Source: Solidesulfovibrio fructosivorans JJ] (GTDB taxonomy: Bacteria > Desulfobacterota > Desulfovibrionia > Desulfovibrionales > Desulfovibrionaceae). Taken from it: a DNA stretch of 64,000 bases. Under the pieces are notes generated by a model. The model ran no database searches and was not told where the DNA came from. It worked only from the letters and a program-made list of their open reading frames with translations. Position numbers and translations under genes: made by a program. Shown one piece after another: positions 15,034-24,243 of the stretch; the stretch's first letter is position 1, and each line of letters starts with the position of its first letter. The stretch spans positions 62,001 through 126,000 of the forward strand of contig NZ_AECZ01000003.1 of the NCBI RefSeq assembly GCF_000179555.1, in the 5' to 3' direction.

Positions 15034-17529
15034 ATGCCACGCGTCCTCGCCATCGTCCTGACGGCGCTTGTGCTGACAGCCCTCGGGCCCTTCCCGGCAG
15101 CGGCCCAGCAAAGCGGCCCCCCGGGATCGCCAAGCGCCACCATCACCATTCCGGGCGGCCAGCTCCCGGCCCCGCCCCAGAAATTCCACGGCATCATCAA
15201 AGACACCGCGCAGCAGTCCAAACCCTACTGGCCGGCGCGCATCGTGCCGCCCAAAGGCGCGCCCAACATCCTCCTCATCATGACCGACGATTCGGGCTTC
15301 GGCGTGCCAAGCACCTTTGGCGGCGTGATCCCGACCCCGGCCCTGGACCGCATCGCCGAGGCCGGCCTGCGCTACACCAACTTCAACTCCACCTCCCTGT
15401 GCTCCCCGACCCGGGCGGCGCTGATTACCGGCCGCAACCACCACTCGGTGGGATTTGGCGTCATCGCCGAGCAGGCCACGGGCTTCCCCGGCTACGACAG
15501 TTTCATCCCCAAGGACAAGGCCACCATCGGCACGATCCTCAAGGACCACGGCTACCGCACCTCCTGGTTCGGCAAGGACCACAACACCCCGGCCTTCCAG
15601 GCCAGCCAGGACGGCCCCTTCGACCAGTGGCCCATCGGCATGGGCTTCGACTATTTCTACGGGTTCGTCGGCGGCGACGCCAACCAGTGGGAACCGAACC
15701 TCTTCCGCAACACCACCCAGATCTACCCCTTCAAGGGCAAACCCGGCTGGAACCTGACCACGGCCATGGCCGACGACGCCATCGACTACATGAACCGCAT
15801 CAACGCCCTGTCCCCCGACCAGCCGTTTTTCGTCTACTACGTGCCCGGCGGCACCCACGCCCCGCATCATCCGACCCCGGAATGGATCGAGAAAATCAGC
15901 AAGATGCACCTGTTCGACCAGGGCTGGAACAAACTGCGTGAACAGATCTTCACCAACCAGAAAAAGCTCGGGGTCATTCCGGCCGACGCCAAGCTCACCC
16001 CCTGGCCGGACGACCTGCTCAAGAAGTGGGATTCGCTTAACGCCGACGAAAAGAAGCTCTTTATCCGGCAAGCCGACGTCTTCGCCGCCTACGTGGCCTA
16101 CACCGACCACGAGATCGGCCGGGTCATCCAGGCCGTGGAGGACATGGGCAAGCTCGACAATACGCTCATCATCTACATCAACGGCGACAACGGCACGAGC
16201 TCGGAAGGCACCCTCGTCGGCACGCCCAACGAAGTGGCCATGTTCAACGGCATCACCGTGCCCGTCGAGGACCAGCTCAAGGCCTTCTATGACGTCTGGG
16301 GATCGGACAAGACCTATCCCCACATGGCCGTGCCCTGGGCCTGGGCCTTTGACACGCCGTTTCCCTGGACCAAGCAGATCGCCTCGCACATCGGCGGCGT
16401 GCGCCAGGGCATGGCCATCGCCTGGCCCAAGGTCATCAAGGACGCTGGCGGCATCCGCACCCAGTTCTCCCACGTCATCGACATCGTGCCGACCCTCCTC
16501 GAGGCCACCGGCATCAAAGCCCCGGAAGTGGTGGACGGCATCAAGCAAAGCCCCATCGAGGGTGTGAGCCTGTACTACACCTTCGACGCGAAAAACGCCC
16601 AAGCGCCCTCGCGGCATCACACGCAATACTTTGAAATGATGGGCGACCGGGCCATCTACCACGACGGCTGGCTGGCCAGCACCAAGGTCATGCGGCCGCC
16701 ATGGGACATGGTTTCCCCGGCCAGGGACCCCATGACCTACCCCTGGGAACTCTACGACCTCACCAAGGACTGGACCCAGTTCTCGGACGTGGCGGCAAAG
16801 CATCCGGAAAAGCTCAAGCAGATGCGGGGGCTTTTCATGGACGAAGCCAGGAAGCACCAGGTGCTGCCCCTCAATACCGAGGTGGTGCAACGCCTCATCG
16901 CGCCGCGACCGAGCCTCACCGCCGGCCGCGACGTCTTCACCTGGACAAGGCCGCTTACCGGCACGCCCAACGGCGACGCCCCCTCGGTCTTGAACGCCTC
17001 CTACAACTTCAAGGCCGAAGTCGAGGTCCCCGAAGGGGGCGGCGACGGCATGCTCATCACCCAGGGCGGCCGTTTCGGCGGCTACGGCTTCTACTTGCTT
17101 AGGGGCAAGCCCGTGTTCCTGTGGAACCTGGTCGACCTCGAGCGGATCAAGTGGGAAGGCCCGGCGCTTACTCCGGGCAAGCATGTGTTGGAATTCGACT
17201 TCGCCTACGACGGCATGGGGCCGGGCACCCTGGCCTTCAACAGCTTCTCGGGCGTCGGGCGCGGCGGCACGGGCACCCTCAAGGTCGACGGCCAGGCCGT
17301 GGACACCAGAAAGATGGAACACTCCCTGCCGTTTACCCTGCAATGGGACGAGTCCCTCGACATCGGCTCGGACACCCTGACCGGCGTCAACGACGCCGAT
17401 TACCAGACGCCGTTTCCCTTTAACGGCACAATCGAAAAGATCACGCTGACCGTGGACCGGCCCAAGCTCTCTCCCGAAGACGAGAAGAAGCTGGCCGCTG
17501 CCCAGCGCGCCAAAGGCACGAGCGATTAA
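15034..17529 (+). CDS. secreted arylsulfatase (Cys-type), large form
   Basis: An 831-residue sulfatase with a signal peptide (MPRVLAIVLTALVLTALGPFPAAA). The catalytic domain begins PNILLIMTDDSGFGVPS, giving the first metal-binding Asp pair; the modification motif CSPTR at residue 123 is intact, so the Cys would be oxidised to formylglycine. Metal and substrate residues follow in TSWFGKDHNTP and INGDNGTSSEG. The C-terminal 250 residues form a beta-rich domain (FNGTIEKITLTVD). Such enzymes hydrolyse sulfate esters in the periplasm or outside the cell. No formylglycine-generating enzyme is in the window. In a sulfate reducer it could release sulfate from organic sulfate esters, but homologous phosphonate or phosphodiester hydrolases exist. 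Confidence 0.9.
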   Translation: MPRVLAIVLTALVLTALGPFPAAAQQSGPPGSPSATITIPGGQLPAPPQKFHGIIKDTAQQSKPYWPARIVPPKGAPNILLIMTDDSGFGVPSTFGGVIPTPALDRIAEAGLRYTNFNSTSLCSPTRAALITGRNHHSVGFGVIAEQATGFPGYDSFIPKDKATIGTILKDHGYRTSWFGKDHNTPAFQASQDGPFDQWPIGMGFDYFYGFVGGDANQWEPNLFRNTTQIYPFKGKPGWNLTTAMADDAIDYMNRINALSPDQPFFVYYVPGGTHAPHHPTPEWIEKISKMHLFDQGWNKLREQIFTNQKKLGVIPADAKLTPWPDDLLKKWDSLNADEKKLFIRQADVFAAYVAYTDHEIGRVIQAVEDMGKLDNTLIIYINGDNGTSSEGTLVGTPNEVAMFNGITVPVEDQLKAFYDVWGSDKTYPHMAVPWAWAFDTPFPWTKQIASHIGGVRQGMAIAWPKVIKDAGGIRTQFSHVIDIVPTLLEATGIKAPEVVDGIKQSPIEGVSLYYTFDAKNAQAPSRHHTQYFEMMGDRAIYHDGWLASTKVMRPPWDMVSPARDPMTYPWELYDLTKDWTQFSDVAAKHPEKLKQMRGLFMDEARKHQVLPLNTEVVQRLIAPRPSLTAGRDVFTWTRPLTGTPNGDAPSVLNASYNFKAEVEVPEGGGDGMLITQGGRFGGYGFYLLRGKPVFLWNLVDLERIKWEGPALTPGKHVLEFDFAYDGMGPGTLAFNSFSGVGRGGTGTLKVDGQAVDTRKMEHSLPFTLQWDESLDIGSDTLTGVNDADYQTPFPFNGTIEKITLTVDRPKLSPEDEKKLAAAQRAKGTSD

Positions 17530-17536
17530 TAACCGC

Positions 17537-17580
17537 GTCCTGTCCCCCTCTTTCTCCGGAAAGGGGGGGACAGGACCTCT
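17537..17580 (+). terminator. terminator after the large sulfatase
   Basis: Perfect 12-base stem GTCCTGTCCCCC (17537-17548) / its complement (17564-17575) immediately after the stop codon, followed by CTCTT. Weak T-tract, strong hairpin. Confidence 0.6.
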
Positions 17581-17719
17581 TGCGCAAAGACAGGTGATGC
17601 AAACGAGGCGGGGAATCCGACGTGGCACGGACGGGGCCTCCCGGCTCCATACAAAAGGAACGGGTTTTCCCAAAAAGGGCTTCGGTCCATTCAGGCATTT
17701 TTCTACAAAGGAGGGATTT

Positions 17720-18493
17720 GTGCGTATGAAAATAGTGGCGCTCATGTGCGCCATGATCCTTGCCGCGGCAACGACTTCTTCCTTTGCCGCCGGCAAAAAA
17801 CAGGTTCCTGTCCCTGCGACAGCAAGGAACATGACATTCAAATCCCTGCGGGGCGTCCAATATTGTGAAATATGGATGCTTGTCGGCTCTCCGGAAACCG
17901 GAATAACCGGGCACTATTTTAACACCAGCAACCTTAACGATGGCACGAACAAAATGGACACGTGTCCACAGGCCATGTGGTCCAAGGTCGACGCCAAAGC
18001 GCTGCACGACGACTACGACACCTACACGGTCTTTAAAAATGGCCCCCGTGGCTGGACGATGGACTCGGTCACGATCCCCGTCGGTCCCGTGGATACGTTC
18101 GACGGTCTGAAGGCCCGTTGGTGGGGCAAGGGCGTTCTGCCAAAAGGTGCTGACTTCAAAAAAGGCCTGGAACCTTACAAGCCACTCAAATCGCATCGCA
18201 AGTCCGTTTTTACCTTTAAGAAGGGCGAGCCCGTGTTCATTATCGAGGATGCGCAGGGGACGCCATGGGTCATGCAGGCTTTCAGTAAAATCGTCGACCC
18301 CGCCATGTCCTACAACGCCCTTAAGACCCTTGGTGACAGAATAAAGCCTGCTTCGGGCTGGAAATACCGGGTGGCCATACCGGAGAAGGATCTCGTTGTC
18401 TCGACGCCCAAAGGCTACAATTGGATTGTCCAGGATGAGTTCGGCAATACCTATGACGCTTGCAAGGAGGGCGCCTGCAACTTCCAGCCGTAG
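17720..18493 (+). CDS. exported protein of unknown function
   Basis: A 257-residue protein with a signal peptide (MKIVALMCAMILAAATTSSFAA). AAGGAGG at 17708-17714 supports a start at GTG 17720 or ATG 17726. The mature part has paired cysteines (YCEIW, DTCPQ, DACKEGAC) suited to disulfide bonds, and the segments TFDGLKARWWGKGVLPKG and QDEFGNTYDACKEG. I do not recognise a family. It sits directly before the DUF1254 lipoprotein and after a sulfatase, and its GC content is lower than both, so it may have a different history. Likely a periplasmic partner of the DUF1254 protein. Confidence 0.75.
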   Translation: MRMKIVALMCAMILAAATTSSFAAGKKQVPVPATARNMTFKSLRGVQYCEIWMLVGSPETGITGHYFNTSNLNDGTNKMDTCPQAMWSKVDAKALHDDYDTYTVFKNGPRGWTMDSVTIPVGPVDTFDGLKARWWGKGVLPKGADFKKGLEPYKPLKSHRKSVFTFKKGEPVFIIEDAQGTPWVMQAFSKIVDPAMSYNALKTLGDRIKPASGWKYRVAIPEKDLVVSTPKGYNWIVQDEFGNTYDACKEGACNFQP

Positions 18494-18615
18494 ATACGGA
18501 CATGGTCGCGAGAAGGTTTGGGATGAGGCGAGTGTTGGATGGGGGAGAACCCTTGTGAAGGGATTTTCCTTTCACAGTTCCTTGTTATGCATCTTTCATG
18601 GAGAAGGAGGGCGAA

Positions 18616-20151
18616 ATGCGATATACAACAATAGCGCTTGTGGCCGTGGCGCTGGCCCTGTCCGCCTGCGCCCGGACGAAAGGCCCGGCCGTTGTGCCGC
18701 CGCCTGCCGCACCCCCGCAGACGTATAAAATGACCACCCCCATGCCGCCGGGCGTGGCCGCGCCGGCGAGCGTGGAAACGCGCCTTGGCACCTTGCGTTT
18801 CGACTCCGGCTTCCCGGATGCGGCGACCGTGGCCAAGCTCTACGACAACCTGGATTTCCAGCGCGCCGTGCAGGCCTATCTGCTGGGGCTGCCGGCCGTG
18901 AACCAGGCCTCCAACCGCAACGCCATAGCGACGCTCGGCCCGAAAAACGCCACCGTGCCCATTTTCGAGCAGCTCGTGAATTCGCGTTCGATTTTCCTGA
19001 CCGCCAACGACAACACCGTCTACAGCTGGACCTGGGTTGACCTCAAAGACGGGCCGCTGGTGCTCGAAGTGCCGCCCAAGGTCCTCGGGCTCATCGACGA
19101 CATGTGGTACAGGTGGGTGGGGGATGTCGGCATCACCGGCCCGGACCACGGCAAGGGCGGCAAGTACCTGCTTTTGCCTCCCGGTTACAAAGGCGCCGTG
19201 CCCAAGGGCTACCACGTGGTCCATGCGCCGACCTACAGCCTGTGGATTCCCTGGCGCAGCTTCCTCGTCGCCGGTGATCCCAAGCCCGGTGTGGATCTCG
19301 TCAAGAAGTTCACCAGGATCTATCCCCTGGGACACAAGGGACCGGCTCCCGAAATGCATTTCGTGGACCTGTCGAACAAGGACTTCAACACCGTGGCCCC
19401 GGCCGATTACAGCTTCTGGGGACTCCTGAACCAAGTGGTGCAGGAGGAGCCGACCGCGTCCCTCGATCCGGTGACGCTGGGCTATTTCGCCTCCATCGGC
19501 ATCGAAAAGGGCAAGCCGTTCGCGCCCGACGCCCGCCTGCGCAAGATCCTGACCGAGGCCGTGGCCGTGGCCGACGGCACGGCCCGGGCGGTGGCCTACA
19601 AGATGCGCCAGAAAGCGGGCTACTATTACGCTAACAGCGCCTGGCGGGTGCCCTTCGTCGGCGGCTACAAATTCGAGAGCCAGCCCGGGGTCGACAACCT
19701 CGACGGGGCCATCATGTTCTTCTTCGTGGCTACGGGCGTGACTCCGGCCATGGAGGTGCAGATGGTCGGCCGGGGCTCCCAGTACGCCTGGGCCCTGCTC
19801 GACGCCAATGGCAAGCCCCTCGACGGCGGCAAAAACTATACGCTGCACCTGCCGCCGAACATCCCGGTCAAGGATTTCTGGTCCGTCATCGTCTACAGCA
19901 ACCAGACCCGCTCCATGCTCCAGACCGACCAGGAATTTCCGAGCGTCAGCAGCCAGACCAAGGGGCTCGCCGTCAATGCGGACGGGTCTGTGGACGTGTA
20001 CTTCGGGCCGAAGCCTCCGGCGGGCAAGGAGAAGAACTGGGTCCAGACCATCCCAGGCCAGGGCTGGAACGTGATCCTGCGGCTTTACGGCCCGCTCGAA
20101 CCGTGGTTCGCGCACAAGTGGCGGCCCGGGGAGATCGTGCCCATGCCGTAA
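18616..20151 (+). CDS. DUF1254/DUF1214 lipoprotein
   Basis: A 511-residue protein. The N-terminus MRYTTIALVAVALALSAC has a lipobox (LSAC), so it should be lipid-anchored, probably at the outer membrane. DUF1254 follows (about residues 60-200: LDFQRAVQAYLLGLPAVN, SRSIFLTANDNTVYSW, PPGYKGAVPKGYHVV) and DUF1214 ends the chain (about 390-510: KDFWSVIVYSNQTRSMLQ, EKNWVQTIPGQGWNVILRLY). The biochemical function of the family is not established. AAGGAGG five bases upstream fixes the start; the longer frame from 18598 is rejected. Family members are often next to sulfatases, HAD proteins and porins, as here. Confidence 0.88.
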   Translation: MRYTTIALVAVALALSACARTKGPAVVPPPAAPPQTYKMTTPMPPGVAAPASVETRLGTLRFDSGFPDAATVAKLYDNLDFQRAVQAYLLGLPAVNQASNRNAIATLGPKNATVPIFEQLVNSRSIFLTANDNTVYSWTWVDLKDGPLVLEVPPKVLGLIDDMWYRWVGDVGITGPDHGKGGKYLLLPPGYKGAVPKGYHVVHAPTYSLWIPWRSFLVAGDPKPGVDLVKKFTRIYPLGHKGPAPEMHFVDLSNKDFNTVAPADYSFWGLLNQVVQEEPTASLDPVTLGYFASIGIEKGKPFAPDARLRKILTEAVAVADGTARAVAYKMRQKAGYYYANSAWRVPFVGGYKFESQPGVDNLDGAIMFFFVATGVTPAMEVQMVGRGSQYAWALLDANGKPLDGGKNYTLHLPPNIPVKDFWSVIVYSNQTRSMLQTDQEFPSVSSQTKGLAVNADGSVDVYFGPKPPAGKEKNWVQTIPGQGWNVILRLYGPLEPWFAHKWRPGEIVPMP

Positions 20152-20209
20152 GCGCGGCATGAAACCGGCCGGCGGCGTTTCCCAGCGTCGCCGGCCGCCG
20201 CTTTTCACC

Positions 20210-21220
20210 ATGAGCGCCAAAGCCAACAAAACCCTGATCGGCCTGTTCGTGCTCGGAGCCCTGGCCCTGGGGCTCGGGGCCATCGTCGCCCTGGGCTCGG
20301 GCACGCTTTTCACGCCGAAACTCCGCTGCATCATGTTTTTCCCCAATTCCGTCAGCGGACTCGAGGTCGGCGCACCGGTTCTTTTTCGCGGCGTCCCCCT
20401 GGGCACGGTCAAGGGAATCCGCATCCTGGCCGATCCGGAGCACCTGAAGTTTTACATCCCCGTGGTGGTGGAAATCCTGGGCGGCCGCGTCGAACTGAGC
20501 GGCCCGGGGCCCAAACGGACGGTTGAAACACTCCTGCAGGCGCGCGACACCTCGCCCGCCGATCTGCTGCGGCTGTTGATCCGAAAGGGCCTGCGCGCCC
20601 AGCTCGTCACCCAGAGCTTCGTGACCGGGCAACTGGCCATCGCCCTGGACCTCATGCCCGACACCCCGGAACGGCTGGTCGGCAAGTCCGATCTGGTCGA
20701 GATCCCCACCGTGCCGTCCATGTTCGAAAAGCTGACCAAGACCCTGGAGAAGCTCCCGCTCCAGGAACTCGTCGACCGGCTTATCGGCGCGGTCACGGGC
20801 ATCGAGGCCCTGGTCAACTCGCCCCAGGTCAAGCGGATGCCGGCCAAGATCGACACCGCGCTCACCAGCGCCACGACCATGCTGGAAGCCGTCAAAAGCC
20901 AGGTGAACCCGCTGGCGCACATGCTGGAAATAACCTTGGACGCCTACAGCGGCCTGGCCCGGAATGTCGACCGCCGCGCCGACGGACTGGCGGCGGCGGC
21001 CATCTCCGCCATGGGCTCCTTCGACGCAACCCTCAAGGATGCCCGGGGGGCGCTCGGCAATTTCCAGAAGATCGTCAACGCCAACTCGCCCACCGTCACG
21101 GACCTCAACCGGGCCTTGTCGGAAATCGCGCGCGCCGCCCGGTCCATCCGCGAACTGGCCGACTTCCTCGAACGCCACCCCGAGGCCCTCATCCAGGGTA
21201 AGGGAGGAGCCCGCAAATGA
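20210..21220 (+). CDS. MlaD/MCE-family membrane-anchored protein
   Basis: A 336-residue protein with one N-terminal transmembrane helix (LIGLFVLGALALGLGAIVAL) and an MCE/MlaD domain: FFPNSVSGLEVGAPVLFRGVPLGTV, the family hallmark. The C-terminal half is a long helical region. This matches PqiB/MlaD-type proteins that form a hexameric needle for lipid transport between inner and outer membranes. The usual MlaE/MlaF ABC partners are not adjacent. A start at 20159 is possible; 20210 (MSAKANKTL) is chosen because the upstream piece is Arg/Pro-rich and unlike the family. It follows the DUF1254 gene closely, suggesting an envelope operon. Confidence 0.82.
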   Translation: MSAKANKTLIGLFVLGALALGLGAIVALGSGTLFTPKLRCIMFFPNSVSGLEVGAPVLFRGVPLGTVKGIRILADPEHLKFYIPVVVEILGGRVELSGPGPKRTVETLLQARDTSPADLLRLLIRKGLRAQLVTQSFVTGQLAIALDLMPDTPERLVGKSDLVEIPTVPSMFEKLTKTLEKLPLQELVDRLIGAVTGIEALVNSPQVKRMPAKIDTALTSATTMLEAVKSQVNPLAHMLEITLDAYSGLARNVDRRADGLAAAAISAMGSFDATLKDARGALGNFQKIVNANSPTVTDLNRALSEIARAARSIRELADFLERHPEALIQGKGGARK

Positions 21221-21283
21221 TGCGTCCCCCCTTGGCGGCGACATCCGCTCCGACGTGAACCGGGAAGGCCACTCGGCATGCGA

Positions 21284-21360
21284 GGCGGCATGGACACCAA
21301 CCGGACTCTCTTTACCGTAACTTCGCCGCCAACCTGTCCAACCAATCCGTACCACCTCAG
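21284..21360. repeat. dispersed repeat copy A
   Basis: About 77 bases that align, with gaps and roughly three-quarters identity by eye, to 53369-53442: both begin GGCGGCATG, share CACCAACCGG, and end with CCAACC plus ACCACCTCAG. It lies in the otherwise empty spacer between the MCE gene and the cytochrome operon. It probably derives from a mobile element, but no terminal repeats are visible. Confidence 0.5.
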
Positions 21361-21411
21361 TCCGAACGCAGGACGCCATTGTTCATGCAAAATAGCAACA
21401 GTGGGACGAGG

Positions 21412-23685
21412 CTAATTCCCCAGGCGACGTAAGAGTTGCTTTGCGCCCTGGTGGTTCGGGAACTCATGCAGGAGACGCTCGGCCAGCTCCCTGGCCTTGT
21501 CCGTCCGCCCCGTGCGCAGGTAAAGCCCGGCCAGGGCGGCAAATGCCTGTTGATCCCCGGGAGCGAGCTCCAGGGCCCGCGAAAACGCCCGCGCCGCCCG
21601 CTCGGGCTCCCCAAGCACCAGCAGCACCTGGCCCAGGTTGTAGGAGGCGCGGCCGTAGTCCATGCCCATCGCGGCGCTTTCCAGATAATGCTCCGCTTCC
21701 TTGTACTTGCGCATCTCGGCCAGTAGCAGTCCCAACGAATACGACACTTCGTAAAGCTCGGGGCGTTGCAGCAGGACTTCCTTCAAGAGCCGTTCGGCTT
21801 CCTCGTTTTTCCCCTGCCCGTTCAAAAGGACGGCCAGATTGACCTTGGCCGGGTAGAACTGGGAATCGATGGCAATGGCTTTTTCGTATTCGCGGATGGC
21901 CGTCGGCACATCGTGCCGGTTGGCGGCCAGGTTGCCGAGATTGTAGCGCTCCGGGGCCAGGTCGGCGTTGTAGCGCATGGCTTGCCGGTAGTCGCCAAGG
22001 GCCTTGCGAAAGGCCTCCCGGTCGTCCGGGCGCAGACGGTCTTCCGGCAGGGCGGAGAGCATCATGGCCGCTTCCATGCGCACCGCCTTGACCGGGTCGT
22101 AGAGCTTGGGCGCGATGCGCCTGAGCCTTGTGTCGGGATCGAAGTATTCCAGGCTGCGGATGGCGGTGTAGCGGATCAGGGCGTCCGGGTCGTCGAGCCC
22201 CTTGGCCAGACAGGCGTGGCTGGCCGGGTTGGGATAGGCGCGCAAGAGCCCCAGGGCCGTGGCCCGGACGATGGCCGGCAACAGCGGGTCCTCGGCCAGA
22301 CGGATCAGGCCCGCCTCGGCCTCCGGCTTCCGGGCGCGACCGGCGGCGAAGACCGTCCCGTACTGGGGCTTTCGCGTCTCGCCGTACCATTTCGTGCAGG
22401 CCTCGATATTCCAGGCGAGGCTCTTGTCCGCATGGCAGCCCTTGGCCATGCAGGCGTTGGGCGTGTCGATGCTGGCGCTTAAGTCCGGACGGGGCACGCG
22501 CAGGCTGTGGTCCGGGCGGTAGTCGATGCCCATGTAATAGCGGCCGGGCATGTGGCACTTGACGCACAGGTGCCCGTCGCTTGGCTTTCCCTCATGCACT
22601 TCCTTATGAAAATGATGCTCCTTGGTGTCGTAGACGGCGGCCCGGTGGCATTGGGTGCACACGGCGTTGCCTTCCTTGTGAAGCTTGCCGCTATGCACGT
22701 CGTGACAATCGCTGCACCGAATGCCGCGCTGGTGCATCTTGCTTTGGGCAAAGGAGCCGTACACATAGTCCTCGCCGAGGATCTGGCCGTCGGGATAATA
22801 GACCCCTTCGTTTAAAAGCTCCGGCACCATGAGGTCGAGCAGCTCGCCCTGGACATGGCGGTTGTCGCCGAGCTGGAAGCGCCGGGAATGGCAGGGCGCG
22901 CACAGCCGTATTTGCGCGTCGGCGGTGACGTTTCCCGTGCGCACGGTGAGGCCGGAATTGTCGGTCCGGCTTCGGGCCAGAGGCGGCATAGCGGCCCAGG
23001 CCAGGTGTTTGGAGCCCGGGCCATGGCAGGCCTCGCAGCCCACGGTGATCTCGGACCAGGTGGTATGGTAGTCGCCGGTTTCGGGATCGTAGCCCTTGGT
23101 CACGTTGGTCGAGTGGCACTCGGCGCACATGGCGTTCCAGGTCTGCCCGCCGCCGGTCCAGTGCAGCCAGTCGCCCGGCGGGACCGCGTCATAGGGCGGC
23201 AGGCGGTACCAGGTCTTTTTGTCCACGTCCCAGGCGATGTTGAGGCATTGGAGCCGGCCGCCGGGAAAGGGCACGAGGTACTGCTGCAAGGGGCGCGCGC
23301 CAAAGGTGTAGGCGATCCGGAACTGCCCGGGCTTGCCGTCCGGGCCTTCGGTTTCGACGTAATAGCGGCCGTCCTTGCGGAAAAAACGCGAGACCACGTG
23401 GCTGTAGGGATCGGTGAAGCTGACGTTGCCGAAATCGCCGAGCACCGTGCCCTCGCCGGCTTCGGCCATGGCCAGGCGGTGGTCGGAGCCGAGCCATTTC
23501 TTGTATTGCGTCTCATGGCACTTCTGGCATTTCGCGCTGCCGACGAAGGCGGCCGGCGTGTCCTTGGGCGGGGGCTTTCCCGGGCCGAAGACGAGCAGAT
23601 AGAGAACCGGCGAGGCCAGGATGATCCCGGCGGCGAAAAGGGCCGCCCGTTCCCAGGGTTTGGTGTTGTCCGTGGCCTGCGTCAT
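21412..23685 (-). CDS. octahaem cytochrome c with HEAT and TPR repeats
   Basis: A 757-residue protein. Residues 12-33 form a signal anchor. The haem domain (about 50-400) has seven CXXCH sites (CQKCH, CAECH, CEACH, CAPCH, CSDCH, CTQCH, CVKCH) plus one CX4CH (CMAKGCH), so eight c-type haems are expected. Helical HEAT-like repeats follow (about 430-550), then three or more TPRs (about 570-755). Family resemblance is to tetratricopeptide multihaem cytochromes (cytochrome c554/NrfA relatives). It should lie on the periplasmic side. It is the last gene of an operon after cytochrome b and a Rieske protein, 30 bases downstream of the latter, so it probably accepts electrons from the Rieske centre. 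Confidence 0.9.
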   Translation of the reverse strand: MTQATDNTKPWERAALFAAGIILASPVLYLLVFGPGKPPPKDTPAAFVGSAKCQKCHETQYKKWLGSDHRLAMAEAGEGTVLGDFGNVSFTDPYSHVVSRFFRKDGRYYVETEGPDGKPGQFRIAYTFGARPLQQYLVPFPGGRLQCLNIAWDVDKKTWYRLPPYDAVPPGDWLHWTGGGQTWNAMCAECHSTNVTKGYDPETGDYHTTWSEITVGCEACHGPGSKHLAWAAMPPLARSRTDNSGLTVRTGNVTADAQIRLCAPCHSRRFQLGDNRHVQGELLDLMVPELLNEGVYYPDGQILGEDYVYGSFAQSKMHQRGIRCSDCHDVHSGKLHKEGNAVCTQCHRAAVYDTKEHHFHKEVHEGKPSDGHLCVKCHMPGRYYMGIDYRPDHSLRVPRPDLSASIDTPNACMAKGCHADKSLAWNIEACTKWYGETRKPQYGTVFAAGRARKPEAEAGLIRLAEDPLLPAIVRATALGLLRAYPNPASHACLAKGLDDPDALIRYTAIRSLEYFDPDTRLRRIAPKLYDPVKAVRMEAAMMLSALPEDRLRPDDREAFRKALGDYRQAMRYNADLAPERYNLGNLAANRHDVPTAIREYEKAIAIDSQFYPAKVNLAVLLNGQGKNEEAERLLKEVLLQRPELYEVSYSLGLLLAEMRKYKEAEHYLESAAMGMDYGRASYNLGQVLLVLGEPERAARAFSRALELAPGDQQAFAALAGLYLRTGRTDKARELAERLLHEFPNHQGAKQLLRRLGN

Positions 23686-23715
23686 GGCATGCTGTCGTCC
23701 CGGGTTGGCACGGCG

Positions 23716-24243
23716 TCAGATCCGGGCGGCCTGATCCGGTTCGAAGCGGTCCCGGCGGCGCGGGGCGGCCACGTCCACCTTGACCAGGCCGTTTTCGATG
23801 CGCACCGGGTAACAGTCCAGGGGCCTCGGGGCCGGGGCGCTTAGGACCTCGCCGGCCAGACTGAAGCTCGAACCGTGGCAGGGGCACTGGAAGCGGCTTT
23901 TTTCCGCGTCCCAATGGATCGAGCAGCCCAGGTGCGTGCAGGTGCGCGACAGGGCCAGAAAACCGCCGTCGGGCAGGCGGGCCAGGAAGAACTGGCCGCT
24001 TGGGATGGCGGTCACCGTATCCGGCGAAAAGGCGTCGACGGCCCCGGCGGTAACGATGCGCGCCCCGGCGGCCTTGGCGCTTCGCGCCTTGCGGGCAAGC
24101 AGAAACGAGACGCCGATCCAGCAGAATTCCGCCACGGCGGCGAGTCCGATCACGGCCCACAGCCAGCCGAAGAACCGGCGGCGGCCGGGTTCGGCCTGGG
24201 CGTTATCCATGGCCTTCGCCGCCTCCTTTCTGTTCCGCTTCAT
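23716..24243 (-). CDS. Rieske [2Fe-2S] protein of a cytochrome bc-type complex
   Basis: A 175-residue protein with an N-terminal transmembrane helix (GWLWAVIGLAAVAEFCWIG) and a Rieske fold in which both cluster loops are intact: CTHLGC and CPCHGSSF, supplying two Cys and two His ligands plus the disulfide Cys pair. It transfers electrons from quinol, oxidised at cytochrome b, to a periplasmic cytochrome c. The start at 24243 overlaps the cytochrome b stop in an ATGA arrangement, which implies translational coupling; ATG 24210, behind an AAGGAGG, is an alternative. Confidence 0.92.
   Translation of the reverse strand: MKRNRKEAAKAMDNAQAEPGRRRFFGWLWAVIGLAAVAEFCWIGVSFLLARKARSAKAAGARIVTAGAVDAFSPDTVTAIPSGQFFLARLPDGGFLALSRTCTHLGCSIHWDAEKSRFQCPCHGSSFSLAGEVLSAPAPRPLDCYPVRIENGLVKVDVAAPRRRDRFEPDQAARI

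Noticed and set aside
14905-17841. 978-codon open frame on the minus strand
   Set aside because: Antisense shadow of the large sulfatase; no domain, and the sulfatase motifs on the plus strand are unambiguous.
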